64,000 nucleotides of DNA from Guyparkeria halophila (GCF_034479635.1 NZ_CP140153.1:2053501-2117500), one strand, 5' to 3'. Numbered from the stretch's first letter, positions 27,067 through 37,277 are shown. The notes: a model not told the origin generated them from the sequence alone. A program made the numbers and translations.

Positions 27067-28319
27067 CGGGTCACCTCCCGCACATCCTCGATGCCGGCAT
27101 CGGCCAGGGCTCGACTGGCCTCGTGATGGACGCGCAGGATCAATCCCATCGCGAGCAGCGTCGCGACCATCGCCGAGCCGCCGTAGCTGATCAACGGCAA
27201 CGTCAGACCCTTGGTGGGCAGGAGCCCCATGTTCACGCCCATGTTGATCAGCGCCTGCATGCCGATCCACGTGCTGATACCCCAGGCGAGCGCCGCGCCG
27301 GTGTAATGATTCACCGCCCAGGCCATGCGGGCGATCACGAACCCGCGCCAGACCAGCACCCCGTAGAGTCCCAACAGGGCGATGACACCGAACAGGCCGA
27401 ACTCCTCGGCGTAGACGGCGAAGATGAAATCGGTATGGGCCTCCGGCAGGTAGGCCAGTTTCTGCACGCCCTCGCCCAGGCCGCGGCCGAACAGGCCGCC
27501 GGTGCCGATGGCGATTAGGGCATTGACCAGCTGGTAGCCGTCGCCGAACGGATCCGCAAACGGATTGGAGAACGACAGCAGGCGATCGACCCGATACTGC
27601 GCCGAGAACACGCCGACGACCGCCAGTGCCCCGCCGGCGACCATCAGCATCAGCATGGTTTGCAGCTGGGCACGCATCAGCCAGGCCATGGCAAAGAGCG
27701 TCGCGCCCAGCACCAGGGTGTTGCCGTAGTCGGGTTGGAGCAGCAGGAGGGTCGAGGCGAGCATGATTACGCCCACGGGGGCGGCCATGCCGCGGATGCG
27801 CGTCTGCACCTTCTCCAGATGCACGCCGAGATAGGCGGCCATCCAGACGATCATGCCCAGCCGGGCAAACTCGCTTACCTGCACCCGCACGAAGCCCAGA
27901 TCGATCCAGCGCGTCGCCCCGTTGACGGTGTGCGCCACACCCGGGATGAACAGCACGGCCAACGACAGGATCGAGGCGAGCAGGATCACGTTCCGCAAGG
28001 CCACGAAGTGACGCAACGGCATCATCAGCAGCACCGCCATCGCGATCAGACCGACGACCACGGCGCCCGACTGGCGAATCAACAGGCCGCGACCGGCGGC
28101 CGAGGAATCGCCCATGCCGAGCGTTGCCGAGGCGACCATCACCAGGCCGATCGACAACAGCGCCAGCAGGGCGATGAGGAACGACCGGTCCAGGGAAATG
28201 CCACTGGTGGCATCTTTCGCCCCGTCGACCACATTGCGATCGGCGAGCCATTGCAGGCCCTGGCCGCCCAGGCGCCCGAGCGATTGCCACCCCCGGCGGT
28301 TGAGTTGCCACAGGCTCAT
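27063..28319 (-). CDS. ftsW: SEDS peptidoglycan glycosyltransferase FtsW
   Basis: FtsW polymerises lipid II at the septum together with FtsI. The 418-residue protein has about ten membrane segments from residue 45 onward, the conserved NGATRWIDLG, the catalytic-type aspartate in LPEAHTDFIFAVYAEEFG (D297), and a C-terminal GLTLPLISYGGSA. Its start overlaps the murD stop and its stop overlaps murG. The N-terminal cytoplasmic part (about 45 residues) is somewhat long. Confidence 0.98.
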   Translation of the reverse strand: MSLWQLNRRGWQSLGRLGGQGLQWLADRNVVDGAKDATSGISLDRSFLIALLALLSIGLVMVASATLGMGDSSAAGRGLLIRQSGAVVVGLIAMAVLLMMPLRHFVALRNVILLASILSLAVLFIPGVAHTVNGATRWIDLGFVRVQVSEFARLGMIVWMAAYLGVHLEKVQTRIRGMAAPVGVIMLASTLLLLQPDYGNTLVLGATLFAMAWLMRAQLQTMLMLMVAGGALAVVGVFSAQYRVDRLLSFSNPFADPFGDGYQLVNALIAIGTGGLFGRGLGEGVQKLAYLPEAHTDFIFAVYAEEFGLFGVIALLGLYGVLVWRGFVIARMAWAVNHYTGAALAWGISTWIGMQALINMGVNMGLLPTKGLTLPLISYGGSAMVATLLAMGLILRVHHEASRALADAGIEDVREVTR

Positions 28320-29782
28320 GAGGCCACCTCCGCGGACACCGGCGCCGGCACATCACGCGCATCGCAGATCGACTCAGCCGCCCGGGCGAAATGCTCGCCG
28401 CGATCGGCGTAGCCGCGGAACTGGTCGAAACTCGCACAGGCAGGCGACAGCAACACCACCACCTGCCGACCGGCCGCTACCCGGGCAGAGGCCTGCTCGG
28501 CGGCCCACGCCACGGCGGCCTCGAGCGATTCACAACGGGCGCGGGGCAATGAGTCGCCGGCCACCGCGGCCAGTACCGCCTCGATCTCATCGGCATCGGC
28601 GCCGATCAGCGCCACGCCCTGAGCGTGGGCCTTGAGGGCCGCGGCCAGCTCGTCGAAGGATTGGCCCTTGGCCTGCCCACCCACGATCACGACCTGCCCG
28701 GCCGCCCCGCCGGCAGCCAACCCGTCGATCGCGGCCACGGCGGCACCGACATTGGTGGCCTTGGAATCGTTGATGAATCGCACCTCGCCGCCATTGACCG
28801 GCCAGCGGCAGACCACCTGCATGCGATGCGGCAGGCCGGTGAAGGCGGCCATCGCGGCCCTCAGGGCCATCCCGTCGAGCGCCGCTCGACCGGCTACCGC
28901 CTCGACCAGCGCCAGGGCGGCCAGGGCGTTCATGCGGTTGTGGGCCCCCGGCAAGGCCAGGTCCTCGCCGGCGAACAGCACCTGGTCGTCGCGACAGAGG
29001 GATTCGCCATCGGCATCCAGGTAGTAGCGATGCTCGGCGGCAGGCGAATCGTCGTCCGCCCCGGCGGAAAAGGTCACGATCCGAGCGCGGCTGTGGGCGG
29101 CCATCGCCGCGACGCGCGTATCGTCGGCATTGATCACGACCGCCTGGGCATGGACGAGGATCTTCTGCTTGAGCGCCGCGTAGGCCTCGATCGAGCCGTG
29201 CCGGTCGAGGTGATCGGCACTGATATTGAGTACGGTTGCGGCCCGTGCGCGGATGGCCTCGGGATCGCAGGCCTCCAGCTGGAAGCTCGACACCTCGAGC
29301 ACCAGCACGTCGCTCGGTTCGGCCAGGAGATCCAGCGCCGGGGTGCCGTAGTTGCCACCGATGGCCACCCGATACCCCGCGGCGGTGAGCAGTTCGGCGG
29401 TCAGTGCCGTGACCGTGCTCTTGCCGTTCGAGCCGGTGATCAGCACATAGGGCACCGGCGCGTGACGCAGGGCGACGGCGATGTCGCTCTCCACCGGGAT
29501 GCCGCGACGGCGCGCCTCGCCTACCAGCCCCGCCAGCGGTTCGACTGCGGGGTTTAACCCCGGGCTCAGCACGATGCCGTCGAGCGCGCGGAGTTCGGCC
29601 GAGTCGAGCATGGCCGCATCGAGCTCGCCGTCGAAGAGCGTGCCGGCACCGAACGCCTCGAGCCAGGCGGCACGCGGGGCGTTCGCCCCGCGCGTGTCGG
29701 CGGCGACAAACGACTCGCCGCGACGGGCGAAGAAGCGCCCCGCGGAGAATCCAGTCTGTCCCATGCCGACGATCAGTTTCAT
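28316..29782 (-). CDS. murD: UDP-N-acetylmuramoyl-L-alanine--D-glutamate ligase
   Basis: MurD adds D-Glu to UDP-MurNAc-L-Ala. The 488-residue protein (about 438 in E. coli) has IVGMGQTGFSAGRF, LSPGLNP, the ATP loop GSNGKST (117-123), NISADHLDRHGS, NRMNALAALAL, FINDSKATN and VVIVGGQAKG. The extra length is spread over Ala-rich insertions. It starts on the last base of the mraY stop (TGATG) and its stop overlaps ftsW. Confidence 0.97.
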   Translation of the reverse strand: MKLIVGMGQTGFSAGRFFARRGESFVAADTRGANAPRAAWLEAFGAGTLFDGELDAAMLDSAELRALDGIVLSPGLNPAVEPLAGLVGEARRRGIPVESDIAVALRHAPVPYVLITGSNGKSTVTALTAELLTAAGYRVAIGGNYGTPALDLLAEPSDVLVLEVSSFQLEACDPEAIRARAATVLNISADHLDRHGSIEAYAALKQKILVHAQAVVINADDTRVAAMAAHSRARIVTFSAGADDDSPAAEHRYYLDADGESLCRDDQVLFAGEDLALPGAHNRMNALAALALVEAVAGRAALDGMALRAAMAAFTGLPHRMQVVCRWPVNGGEVRFINDSKATNVGAAVAAIDGLAAGGAAGQVVIVGGQAKGQSFDELAAALKAHAQGVALIGADADEIEAVLAAVAGDSLPRARCESLEAAVAWAAEQASARVAAGRQVVVLLSPACASFDQFRGYADRGEHFARAAESICDARDVPAPVSAEVAS

Positions 29783-30864
29783 CAGCGCACCTTCATCGTT
29801 GCCAGACCGATCAACACCAGGATCACGGTGATGATCCAGAAGCGCACGATCACTTTCGGCTCCGGCCAGCCCTTGAGCTCGAAGTGGTGATGGATCGGCG
29901 CCATGCGGAAAATGCGTTTGCCGGTCAGCTTGAACGAGGCGACCTGAAGCATCACCGAGACGGTTTCGAGCACGAAGATGCCGCCCATGATGAACAGCAC
30001 GATCTCCTGGCGAACCATGACGGCGACGATGCCCAGTGCCGCGCCCAGCGCCAGCGCACCGACGTCGCCCATGAACACCTGCGCGGGATAGCTGTTGAAC
30101 CAGAGAAAGCCGAGACCGGCGCCAACGATCGCGGCACAGAAGACCACCAGTTCGCCCACCCCGGCGATGAACGGCAGCCCCAGGTAATTGGCGAACTCGT
30201 AGTGGCCGGTGACGTAGGCGAACGCGCCCAACCCGCCGGCGACCAGCACGGTGGGCATGATCGCCAGCCCGTCGAGCCCGTCGGTGAGGTTGACGGCATT
30301 CGAGCTACCCACCACCACGAAATAGGTCAGGATCACGAAGCCCAAACCCAGCGGGATCAGCGCGTCCCTGACCAGCGGGATCAGCAGGCTGGTCTCCGCC
30401 GGCGTCTCGGCAATGGAGAACAGGAAGACGGCGGCAACCAGCGCGATCACCGACTGCCCCAGGTACTTCCAGCGCGCGGCCAGGCCGTCGCTGTTGCGGC
30501 GCGAGAGCTTGAGGTAGTCGTCCCAGCCACCGATCAGGCCAAAGCCCATGGTGGTGAGCAGCGCGACCCAGACATAGACATTGCCCAGATTGCCCCAGAG
30601 CAGCATCGAGACCGCAATCGAAATCAGGATCAGCGCCCCGCCCATGGTCGGCGTACCCGCCTTGGCCAGATGGGTCTGCGGACCGAGCTCGCGGATCGGC
30701 TGACCCGCCTTGACGCTCTGCAGCCAGCGAATGACGAACGGGCCGACCGCCAGCGAGATCAACAACGCCGTGGCGACCCCCAGCATGGCGCGGAAGGTCA
30801 GGTATTCGAATACGCCAAAGAAGCTGGCGTACTGGGTCAGCCATTCAGTCAGCCAGAGCAGCAT
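29782..30864 (-). CDS. mraY: Phospho-MurNAc-pentapeptide transferase (lipid I synthase)
   Basis: MraY transfers phospho-MurNAc-pentapeptide to undecaprenyl phosphate in the inner membrane. The 360-residue protein has ten expected membrane segments, [14 protein letters not shown], the GGWDDYLKL acidic pair, [34 protein letters not shown] and the C-terminal [22 protein letters not shown] split across two short blocks. The first 20 bases overlap the murF end, the deepest overlap in the cluster. Confidence 0.98.
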   Translation of the reverse strand: MLLWLTEWLTQYASFFGVFEYLTFRAMLGVATALLISLAVGPFVIRWLQSVKAGQPIRELGPQTHLAKAGTPTMGGALILISIAVSMLLWGNLGNVYVWVALLTTMGFGLIGGWDDYLKLSRRNSDGLAARWKYLGQSVIALVAAVFLFSIAETPAETSLLIPLVRDALIPLGLGFVILTYFVVVGSSNAVNLTDGLDGLAIMPTVLVAGGLGAFAYVTGHYEFANYLGLPFIAGVGELVVFCAAIVGAGLGFLWFNSYPAQVFMGDVGALALGAALGIVAVMVRQEIVLFIMGGIFVLETVSVMLQVASFKLTGKRIFRMAPIHHHFELKGWPEPKVIVRFWIITVILVLIGLATMKVR

Positions 30865-32299
30865 CTCGCCCTCTCCCTGTGGATTTGTTGCCGGTCCCCG
30901 GCGCGATGCCGATCTCCCGTTCGAAGGCCTCGCGGACCCGTTCGATGTGCATGAAGCGTGAGCCCTTGAGCAGCACGGTCACGGCCGTCGAGCCGTGGTC
31001 GGCCAGGCGCTGGCGCAATACCCGGATGGCCGCCTCGCTGTCGTCCACCACCTCGATCGCGCCCTGGGCTCCGCCGGCCGCCTCGAATCCCGCGGCCAGC
31101 GCCGCGGCCCCCGGACCGACTGCCACCAGGCCCTCAAGTTCCTGCCCCGCGGCGAATTCGCCCAGTTGCCGGTGCAGTGAGTCGGACTCGACACCCAGCT
31201 CGCCCATGCTGCCGAGCACGGCAAACCGCGCGCCCGGCTGGCCGGCGAGGTAGCCGAGCGCCGCACGCATCGATTCGGGATTGGCGTTGTAGCTGTCATC
31301 GATCAATTGCCAACCGTTGGCGAGCACCACCTGGCCCATCCGCCCGGCCGGCGGGCGGAAGGCGGACAGCCCGGTCCTGATCGCCTCGACCGAGGCACCC
31401 GCCAGGCGGGCCAGGCCGATCGCGGCCAGCAGATTGGCGGCGTTGTGCGCGCCGGGCATGGGCACGGCAAGGTGATCGAACAGCGGCTGGCCACGCTCGG
31501 TCACCGACAGCTCGTGGGCCGTGGCGTGGTATTCGCCCGACCAGGTCGCCCATTCGCGGTGGCAGGGGTCGAGCGTGAAGGTCTCGGCCTGCGGCGCGTC
31601 CATCAGCCAGCCATCCGCGCCGTTCGAATCGAGATTCACCAGGGCGCGTGCCGCCGCGGGGCGATGGCGATAGATCTCGCCCTTGGCCTCAATGATCCGT
31701 TCGACCGAGCCGAATTCGCCCACGTGGGCCCGCCCGGCCATGGTGACCACGACGATGTCCGGGGCGGCCAGTTCGGTCAGCCGGGCGATCTCGCCGACAT
31801 GGTTGGCGCCCATTTCCACCACCGCGAAACGCGTCTCAGGTGCCCAGTCGAGCAGGGTCAGCGGAACGCCGATGTCGTTGTTCAGGTTGCCGCGGGTGGC
31901 CGCCGTGGCGCCGATCTGACCCAGCATGGCGGCCAGCAGTTCCTTGACCGTGGTCTTGCCGCTGCTGCCGGTGATCCCGATCACGGTCGGATCGACCGCC
32001 TCGCGCCAGCCGCGGGCCAATCGACCCAGCGCGGCCAGCGTGTCGTCGACGACCACCTGCGGCAGCGCGCAATCCGGCAGTTCGCGCTCGACCAGCGCGG
32101 CAACTGCACCCTGTCGGGCCGCCTGATCGATGAAGTCATGGGCATCGAAGTTCGGGCCTTTCAGCGCAACGAACAGGCGACCGCCCAGTTCGGCGCGCGT
32201 ATCGGTGCCCACGCCGGCGATTGGCAGCGCGCCGTCGGCATCCTTCGCCAGGCGTCCCTCCGCCCAGCGGGCGATCTGATCGAGCGTGGCCCGGATCAT
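30845..32299 (-). CDS. murF: UDP-MurNAc-tripeptide--D-Ala-D-Ala ligase
   Basis: MurF adds the D-Ala-D-Ala unit made by DdlB. The 484-residue ligase has [20 protein letters not shown], the ATP loop GSSGKTT (111-117), [29 protein letters not shown], the usually N-initial motif here read as [12 protein letters not shown], and [16 protein letters not shown]-terminal tail of about 20 residues after REIGIAPG is poorly conserved and runs into the mraY start. The start overlaps the murE stop (ATGA). Confidence 0.97.
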   Translation of the reverse strand: MIRATLDQIARWAEGRLAKDADGALPIAGVGTDTRAELGGRLFVALKGPNFDAHDFIDQAARQGAVAALVERELPDCALPQVVVDDTLAALGRLARGWREAVDPTVIGITGSSGKTTVKELLAAMLGQIGATAATRGNLNNDIGVPLTLLDWAPETRFAVVEMGANHVGEIARLTELAAPDIVVVTMAGRAHVGEFGSVERIIEAKGEIYRHRPAAARALVNLDSNGADGWLMDAPQAETFTLDPCHREWATWSGEYHATAHELSVTERGQPLFDHLAVPMPGAHNAANLLAAIGLARLAGASVEAIRTGLSAFRPPAGRMGQVVLANGWQLIDDSYNANPESMRAALGYLAGQPGARFAVLGSMGELGVESDSLHRQLGEFAAGQELEGLVAVGPGAAALAAGFEAAGGAQGAIEVVDDSEAAIRVLRQRLADHGSTAVTVLLKGSRFMHIERVREAFEREIGIAPGTGNKSTGRGRDAALAD

Positions 32300-33813
32300 G
32301 GCGCCACCTCCCGTGCCTGCTCGCGGACCACCAGACGGTCGTCGAACGGGCGCCGCTGGTCGCCGATTTCCTGGCCGGTTTCATGGCCCTTGCCGGCCAC
32401 CAACAGGCAATCGCCCGGCCGCCCGTCGGCGAGCTGGCGAATGCCGGTGGCAATCGCCGCGTGCCGGTCGACGAGGCGCTCGACATCGGCGGGGTTCTTC
32501 ATGCCGGCCACGATCGCCTCGATGATCGCCTCGGGCGATTCACTGCGCGGGTTGTCACTGGTGACGATCACCCAGTCGGCCAGCCGCTCGGCAACCGCCC
32601 CCATCAGCGGGCGTTTGCCCGTGTCGCGGTCGCCGCCACAACCGAAGATCACGCCCAATCGGGCACCATCGGGCAGCGCCTCTCGCAGGCTTGCCAGCAC
32701 GTTTTCCAGGGCATCGGCGGTATGGGCGTAGTCGACCACGACGGTCATGCCGCGACCGACGGCAAAGGTTTCCATCCGCCCCGGCGGGGTCTTGAGCCGG
32801 CCCACTTGGCGCGAAAGGGCATCCAGCGTCTCGCCCACTACCAGGCGGGCAGACAGCGCGGCGAGCAGGTTCTCGGCATTGAAACGACCGGCCAGCGCGG
32901 CCTCGAGCTCGGCCCGCTCGCCAAAGCCACTGACCGCCAACCGCATGCGTCCCGACTCCGGGGCCTCGAGCACGCCGGTCAGGCAGGGACGGCAGGCGGT
33001 CGGCCCGGCCGACGGGGCCAGCGAATAGCACAACTGGCGTGGCGCGTCCGCTCGGGCGGCGAGTGTCTCGAGCATCCGCTCCGTCGCCGGCTGGTCGGCA
33101 TTGAGCACCGCCTGGCGCAGACTCGGCAGGGCGAACAGGCGGGCCTTGGCCGCGAGATAGGCCTCGATGTCGCCGTGGTAGTCGAAGTGATCCCGACCCA
33201 GGTTGGTAAATACCCCGGTGCGGATGGGAAGGCCGTCCACCCGGCCCTGGGTCAGGGCATGGGAGGAGACCTCCATGACGATCTCGCGCGCGCCCTCACG
33301 AACCAGCTCACCGATCAGACGCCAGTTCTCGATCAGCCCCGGCGTGGTGTTGCTCGTCGCCTGGTACTCCGCCCGCGGTGACCACAACCCCCAGCCCAGC
33401 GTGCCGATCACCCCGACGGGCTCGCCGTCGATGCCGATCAACCCGGCAATCAGATGACAGACGGTGGTCTTGCCGTTGGTCCCGGTGACGGCCGTAATCG
33501 CCACGGCTTCGTGGTTCCAGCCATTGGCCTGGATGATCAGCTCGGCGATCGCGTCCTCCGGGCGGTCGAGAAGCATCACGCCCTCGGCGGGTGTAAGCCC
33601 GGCACCAATGACACCGGCCGCGCCACGGGCCAACGCATCCGCGACAAACCGGTCGGCATCGTGCGATTGGGTTTCACGGGCGTAGAACAGCGTGCCGGCG
33701 TCGAGATCGCGGCTGTCGTCACTGATCGCGCGCACGCGACGATCCGGGGCACCGGCATGCCGCAGCCGGGCGATCTCTCGCAGGCCGATCTCGGGGAATG
33801 CCACGCGCGCCAT
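32296..33813 (-). CDS. murE: UDP-MurNAc-L-Ala-D-Glu--meso-DAP ligase
   Basis: MurE adds the third stem residue. The 505-residue protein has DDSRDLDAGTLFYA, the ATP loop GTNGKTT (111-117), NTTPG, EVSSHALTQGRVDG, NLGRDHFDYHG and DNPRSE at 420-425. The DNPR motif is the known mark of the meso-diaminopimelate-adding type. I start it at the ATG 33811-33813, one base after the ftsI stop; the open frame extends 20 codons further upstream without conservation. Confidence 0.98.
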   Translation of the reverse strand: MARVAFPEIGLREIARLRHAGAPDRRVRAISDDSRDLDAGTLFYARETQSHDADRFVADALARGAAGVIGAGLTPAEGVMLLDRPEDAIAELIIQANGWNHEAVAITAVTGTNGKTTVCHLIAGLIGIDGEPVGVIGTLGWGLWSPRAEYQATSNTTPGLIENWRLIGELVREGAREIVMEVSSHALTQGRVDGLPIRTGVFTNLGRDHFDYHGDIEAYLAAKARLFALPSLRQAVLNADQPATERMLETLAARADAPRQLCYSLAPSAGPTACRPCLTGVLEAPESGRMRLAVSGFGERAELEAALAGRFNAENLLAALSARLVVGETLDALSRQVGRLKTPPGRMETFAVGRGMTVVVDYAHTADALENVLASLREALPDGARLGVIFGCGGDRDTGKRPLMGAVAERLADWVIVTSDNPRSESPEAIIEAIVAGMKNPADVERLVDRHAAIATGIRQLADGRPGDCLLVAGKGHETGQEIGDQRRPFDDRLVVREQAREVAP

Positions 33814-33814
33814 G

Positions 33815-35584
33815 TCAGCCAGCCTCCCGAGTTCGGGTGGAATCGGCCACCACGGACGGCAGATCGCCGGCAATCTGCCCGGCTGGCAGTTCCGGCAGGT
33901 TGTCCGGGCGGATATTGAGCATGCGCAGCGCGCCGCTCATCACCCGCTGGAAGACGGGCGCGGCGACATCGCCGGCGTAGACCCTGCCGGCACTCGGCCG
34001 ATGCAAGACGACCACCAGCGCGAGCCGCGGATCGCTGGCCGGGGCCACGCCGGCAAAGACGGTGTTGTAATCGGTACGGGAGTAGCCGCCCTCGCCCAGG
34101 CGTCGCACCGTGCCGGTCTTGCCGGCGATCTGGAAGCCGGTCACGGCGGCCTCGGGTGCCGTGCCGGTGGGCGAGACCACGGAACGCAACATGCCGACCA
34201 CGCGGTCGGCCACATCGGGATCGAACACCGGCCGGCTTTCGGGTGGACCGTCCCGACGCAACAGGCTGGGCACCACGAACTGGCCGTCATTGGCCAGGGC
34301 GACATAGGCCGAGGCGAGTTGCAACGGCGTGACCGCCAGTCCGTAGCCGTAGCTGTGCGCGGCCGTGTCGGCCACCCGCCAATCGCGCCACAGGCTGAGC
34401 GAGCCGGAGGCCTCGCCCGGGAACCCCACTCCGGTGACCTGCCCGAAGCCCAGCCCCCGATAACTGCTCCAGATGGCCTGGGCGCCGATATCCTCGGCCA
34501 GCATGCTCGCGCCAACGTTGCTCGACTTCTCCAGCAGGCCGGTCATGTCCAGCGTGCCGTAATTACGATGATCGTGGATGGTAAAGCCGCCAACCCGGCG
34601 GTAGCCGGGGGCCGTATCGACGGTGTCGGCCGGCTGCCAGCGGCCGCTGGCCAGCGCGGCGGCCACGGTAAAGGGCTTGACCGTCGACCCCGGCTCGAAC
34701 TGGTCGACAATCGCGTGATTACGGGTAAGCGACGGGTCGATGCTGGCCCGGTTGTTGGGGTTGAACGACGGCGCGCTGGCCATGGCCAGCACCTCGCCGG
34801 TGGCCACGTTCATCAGGGTGGCCGAGCCGGCCAGTGCCTCGTGCTCCTCGACCGCACGCGACAGCTCCCGATAGGCGAGGTACTGCAGCCGCCGATCGAT
34901 GGAAAGCGCCAGGTCCTGCCCCGGCCGCGCGGCCTGAACCACGCCCAGGTCGACGATCTCGCGGCCATCGCCGTCCTTGAGGATGCGGCGCTTGCCCGGG
35001 GTGCCGGCGAGCAGCTGATCGAAACTCAGTTCGATGCCGGCCAACCCCTCGTCGTCGATGTTGGCAAAGCCCAGCAGCGGGGCGGTGACATCCGCGGTCG
35101 GGTAGAAACGCTTGTATTCACGCTTGAGCCCCACACCCGGCAGCTTGGCGGCACGCACCGTCTCGGCCAGGCTCGGGCGCACCTGGCGAGCGACGTACAG
35201 GAAACGACGCGAGCCGTATTCGCGCACCCGCCGCTGCAATTCGGCGGCCGGCTGGTCGAGCATGTCCGCCAGCCTGGTGACGGCCTCGGGGTGGGTGCCG
35301 ATCACCTTGGGGTCGATCCAGATCGCGTGCATGGCCACGCTGATGGCAAGCGGCTCGCCATGGCGATCGGTGATCATGCCGCGATGGGCCGCGATGGTCT
35401 GGACGCGCTGCTGACGGTCGCCGCCCTGCTCGGCATAGAAATCCCGTTCAGTGACCTGCAACTGCACCGCCCGGCCGAGCAGCATCGTGGCCGCGAACGC
35501 GAACACCATCAACACGACGCCAGCGCGCCAACGCACGCCCAGCCAGGTGGCCCAACGGGTGATGAATGCCCAGGCCGCGTTCAT
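33815..35584 (-). CDS. ftsI: Septal peptidoglycan transpeptidase (PBP3)
   Basis: FtsI cross-links septal peptidoglycan and is a class B penicillin-binding protein. The 589-residue protein has one membrane segment (about 20-40), a dimerisation domain with HRGMITDRHGEPLAIS, and the active-site motifs S300-TVK, SSN (354-356) and KTGT (489-492). Its start overlaps the ftsL stop (ATGA). It is paired functionally with FtsW in the same operon. Confidence 0.98.
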   Translation of the reverse strand: MNAAWAFITRWATWLGVRWRAGVVLMVFAFAATMLLGRAVQLQVTERDFYAEQGGDRQQRVQTIAAHRGMITDRHGEPLAISVAMHAIWIDPKVIGTHPEAVTRLADMLDQPAAELQRRVREYGSRRFLYVARQVRPSLAETVRAAKLPGVGLKREYKRFYPTADVTAPLLGFANIDDEGLAGIELSFDQLLAGTPGKRRILKDGDGREIVDLGVVQAARPGQDLALSIDRRLQYLAYRELSRAVEEHEALAGSATLMNVATGEVLAMASAPSFNPNNRASIDPSLTRNHAIVDQFEPGSTVKPFTVAAALASGRWQPADTVDTAPGYRRVGGFTIHDHRNYGTLDMTGLLEKSSNVGASMLAEDIGAQAIWSSYRGLGFGQVTGVGFPGEASGSLSLWRDWRVADTAAHSYGYGLAVTPLQLASAYVALANDGQFVVPSLLRRDGPPESRPVFDPDVADRVVGMLRSVVSPTGTAPEAAVTGFQIAGKTGTVRRLGEGGYSRTDYNTVFAGVAPASDPRLALVVVLHRPSAGRVYAGDVAAPVFQRVMSGALRMLNIRPDNLPELPAGQIAGDLPSVVADSTRTREAG

Positions 35585-35841
35585 CGGAACACCACCGTGA
35601 TCTGGTCCTCGGCCGGCGGGCGCATGCCGAGCTCCTCGGTCGCGATCCGTTCGATCCGCCCCTGGGCGGTCAACGTGCCTTCTTCGAGCTGCAGCTCCGC
35701 ATAGGTGCCATCAAGACGTTCGATGCCGTCACGCGCCACGGCGATCTGCTGGGTCAGTCGACGATCCTCGGCCACCAGCACCACCACCGCGAGCGCGCTC
35801 GCGACGACCAGCACCAGCAAGAAGAGATTGAGCGCCCTCAT
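35581..35841 (-). CDS. ftsL: Cell division protein FtsL
   Basis: FtsL is a short bitopic protein that forms a coiled-coil complex with FtsB and FtsQ and helps activate FtsWI. The 86-residue protein starts MRALNLFLLVLVVASALAVV, a membrane segment with almost no cytoplasmic tail, followed by a heptad-like stretch (about 27-65). The ATG overlaps the rsmH stop (ATGA); a longer frame into rsmH is a shadow. Identification rests on position and architecture. Confidence 0.93.
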   Translation of the reverse strand: MRALNLFLLVLVVASALAVVVLVAEDRRLTQQIAVARDGIERLDGTYAELQLEEGTLTAQGRIERIATEELGMRPPAEDQITVVFR

Positions 35842-36761
35842 GACGCACGCTCCGCGACCCGCATGATCGCGCTGCGTGCACGCGGGTTCTGGGCGGTTTC
35901 CTCGCGGCCGGCACGAATGGCCTTGCCGACCTTCTTGAGCGCCACTTCGCCGACCGGGTTGCCGAAGAAATCCTTGCCGGCCGTGCTGTGATCGCGGATG
36001 AAACGCTTGACGATCCGATCCTCGAGCGAATGGAAGCTGATCACCACCAGCCGACCACCCGGCGCGAGGTGCTCGAGCGCCTGCTCGAGGGCCTGGGTGA
36101 TCTCGTCGAGTTCCTTGTTGATATAGAGCCGGATCGCCTGAAAGGTGCGGGTGGCCGGATGCTTGTTGGGGTCGCGCCTGGGGATGGCGGCGACGACGCA
36201 ATCGACCAGGTCGGTGGTACGGGTCAGCGGGGCCTGCTCGCGCCGAGCGACGATACCGGCGGCGATCCGGCGGGCGAAGCGTTCCTCGCCCAGACGAAAC
36301 AGCACGTCGCGGATCTCCTCTTCCTCGGCGACCGCCAGCCAGTCGGCCGCCGACGGCCCGTGGCTCTGATCCATCCGCATGTCCAGCGGACCGTCGAAGC
36401 GGAACGAAAAGCCGCGCTCGGCCTGGTCGAGCTGCGGGGAGGACACGCCCAGATCGAACATCACGCCGTCCACCGGCTGGTCGACGCCGTGCTCGGCAAG
36501 GGCCTCACCCCAACCGGAAAAGGAGGCCTTGATAAAGGAGAAGCGCGCATCCTCGTCGGCGAGCCGGGCCGCACTGTCCGCCGCCTCGGCATCGCGATCG
36601 AAACCGACCAGTCGCCCTTTTGCCGCCAGCTTCGCCAGAATGGCGCGGCTATGGCCACCGCGACCGAAGGTGCCATCCACGTAGGTGCCGGCCGGGTCGG
36701 TGACCAGGTTATCGACCGCCTCGTCGCGCAGCACCGTGTCGTGGCTGGCATCGACCGTCAT
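35838..36761 (-). CDS. rsmH: 16S rRNA (cytosine(1402)-N4)-methyltransferase
   Basis: RsmH (MraW) makes m4C1402 in the ribosomal P site together with RsmI. The 307-residue protein has the SAM motif YVDGTFGRGGHSRAIL, GFDRDAEA, GVMFDLGVSSPQLDQAERGF, ATRTFQAIRLYINKEL and LVVISFHSLEDRIVKRF. Start and stop both overlap neighbours (mraZ and ftsL) by four bases. Confidence 0.98.
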   Translation of the reverse strand: MTVDASHDTVLRDEAVDNLVTDPAGTYVDGTFGRGGHSRAILAKLAAKGRLVGFDRDAEAADSAARLADEDARFSFIKASFSGWGEALAEHGVDQPVDGVMFDLGVSSPQLDQAERGFSFRFDGPLDMRMDQSHGPSAADWLAVAEEEEIRDVLFRLGEERFARRIAAGIVARREQAPLTRTTDLVDCVVAAIPRRDPNKHPATRTFQAIRLYINKELDEITQALEQALEHLAPGGRLVVISFHSLEDRIVKRFIRDHSTAGKDFFGNPVGEVALKKVGKAIRAGREETAQNPRARSAIMRVAERAS

Positions 36762-37210
36762 AGCGACAGGGTCTCCAGGGCCGTGGGCAATTGGTCGTCC
36801 TCGTCGGACTGATCGAGGAACTCCTCGGTCATCTGGCTCCAGAGCGGCTGTGACCAGAGCTCGAGCTTTTTGCCCTGCCCGACCAGCACGGCCGGCTTTT
36901 CCAGCTTCGCGTGGGCGCGCAGCGCGGGGGGAATGACGATGCGACCGGCCGAGTCGAACTCGACCTGGGTGGCGTGACCGATCAGCATCCGCTTGATGCG
37001 GTTGGCGGTCTTGTTGAACGACGGCAGGGCATCGATCTGCTTCTCGATTTCCAGCCAGGTCGCCAGCGGGTAGATAAGGAGACAGTGTTCCTGCGTGTCG
37101 ATAGTGAGGATCAGCTGGTTCTCATCCTGGGCAAACGCCTCCCGATGACGCGTGGGCATGGCCAGGCGACCTTTGGCGTCGAGATTCAGGTTGGTGATGC
37201 CTCGGAACAC
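36758..37210 (-). CDS. mraZ: Transcriptional regulator MraZ
   Basis: MraZ is a ring-forming AbrB-like DNA-binding protein that represses the dcw operon in E. coli. The 150-residue protein starts MFRGITNLNLDAKGRLAMPT and has two SpoVT/AbrB-like halves with the DxxGR signatures DAKGR and DSAGR. The start codon is GTG and forms part of the third, degenerate MraZ box, so binding and translation initiation share the same bases; GTGGGA six bases upstream must also serve as the ribosome site. Confidence 0.97.
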   Translation of the reverse strand: MFRGITNLNLDAKGRLAMPTRHREAFAQDENQLILTIDTQEHCLLIYPLATWLEIEKQIDALPSFNKTANRIKRMLIGHATQVEFDSAGRIVIPPALRAHAKLEKPAVLVGQGKKLELWSQPLWSQMTEEFLDQSDEDDQLPTALETLSL

Positions 37211-37230
37211 TTTTTCCCACTTTTTCCCAC
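37206..37230 (-). promoter_or_regulatory. MraZ operator: GTGGG boxes with 10-bp period
   Basis: The minus strand reads GTGGG at 37226-37230 and 37216-37220, and GTGTT at 37206-37210, each separated by AAAAA. This matches the known MraZ site of direct TGGGN repeats spaced by 5 bp. The repeats sit just after the predicted transcription start and run into the mraZ start codon. Confidence 0.9.
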
Positions 37231-37248
37231 TTTTCTACACCTGCGCGC

Positions 37249-37277
37249 ACTATAGCCCCAGCCAACAGGGCTATCAA
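37249..37277 (-). promoter_or_regulatory. Main dcw promoter (Pmra)
   Basis: On the minus strand TTGATA (37272-37277), a 17-base spacer and TATAGT (37249-37254) give 5 of 6 matches in each hexamer. Transcription should begin near 37242, immediately before the MraZ boxes. It could drive the whole mraZ-ftsZ cluster. Confidence 0.85.

Noticed and set aside
25936-28437. An 833-codon open frame continuing murG upstream through ftsW
   Set aside because: The first 457 codons are antisense-free but out of frame with ftsW, lack any murG similarity and come from the GC-rich third positions of ftsW. murG starts at 27066 with an ATGA overlap.
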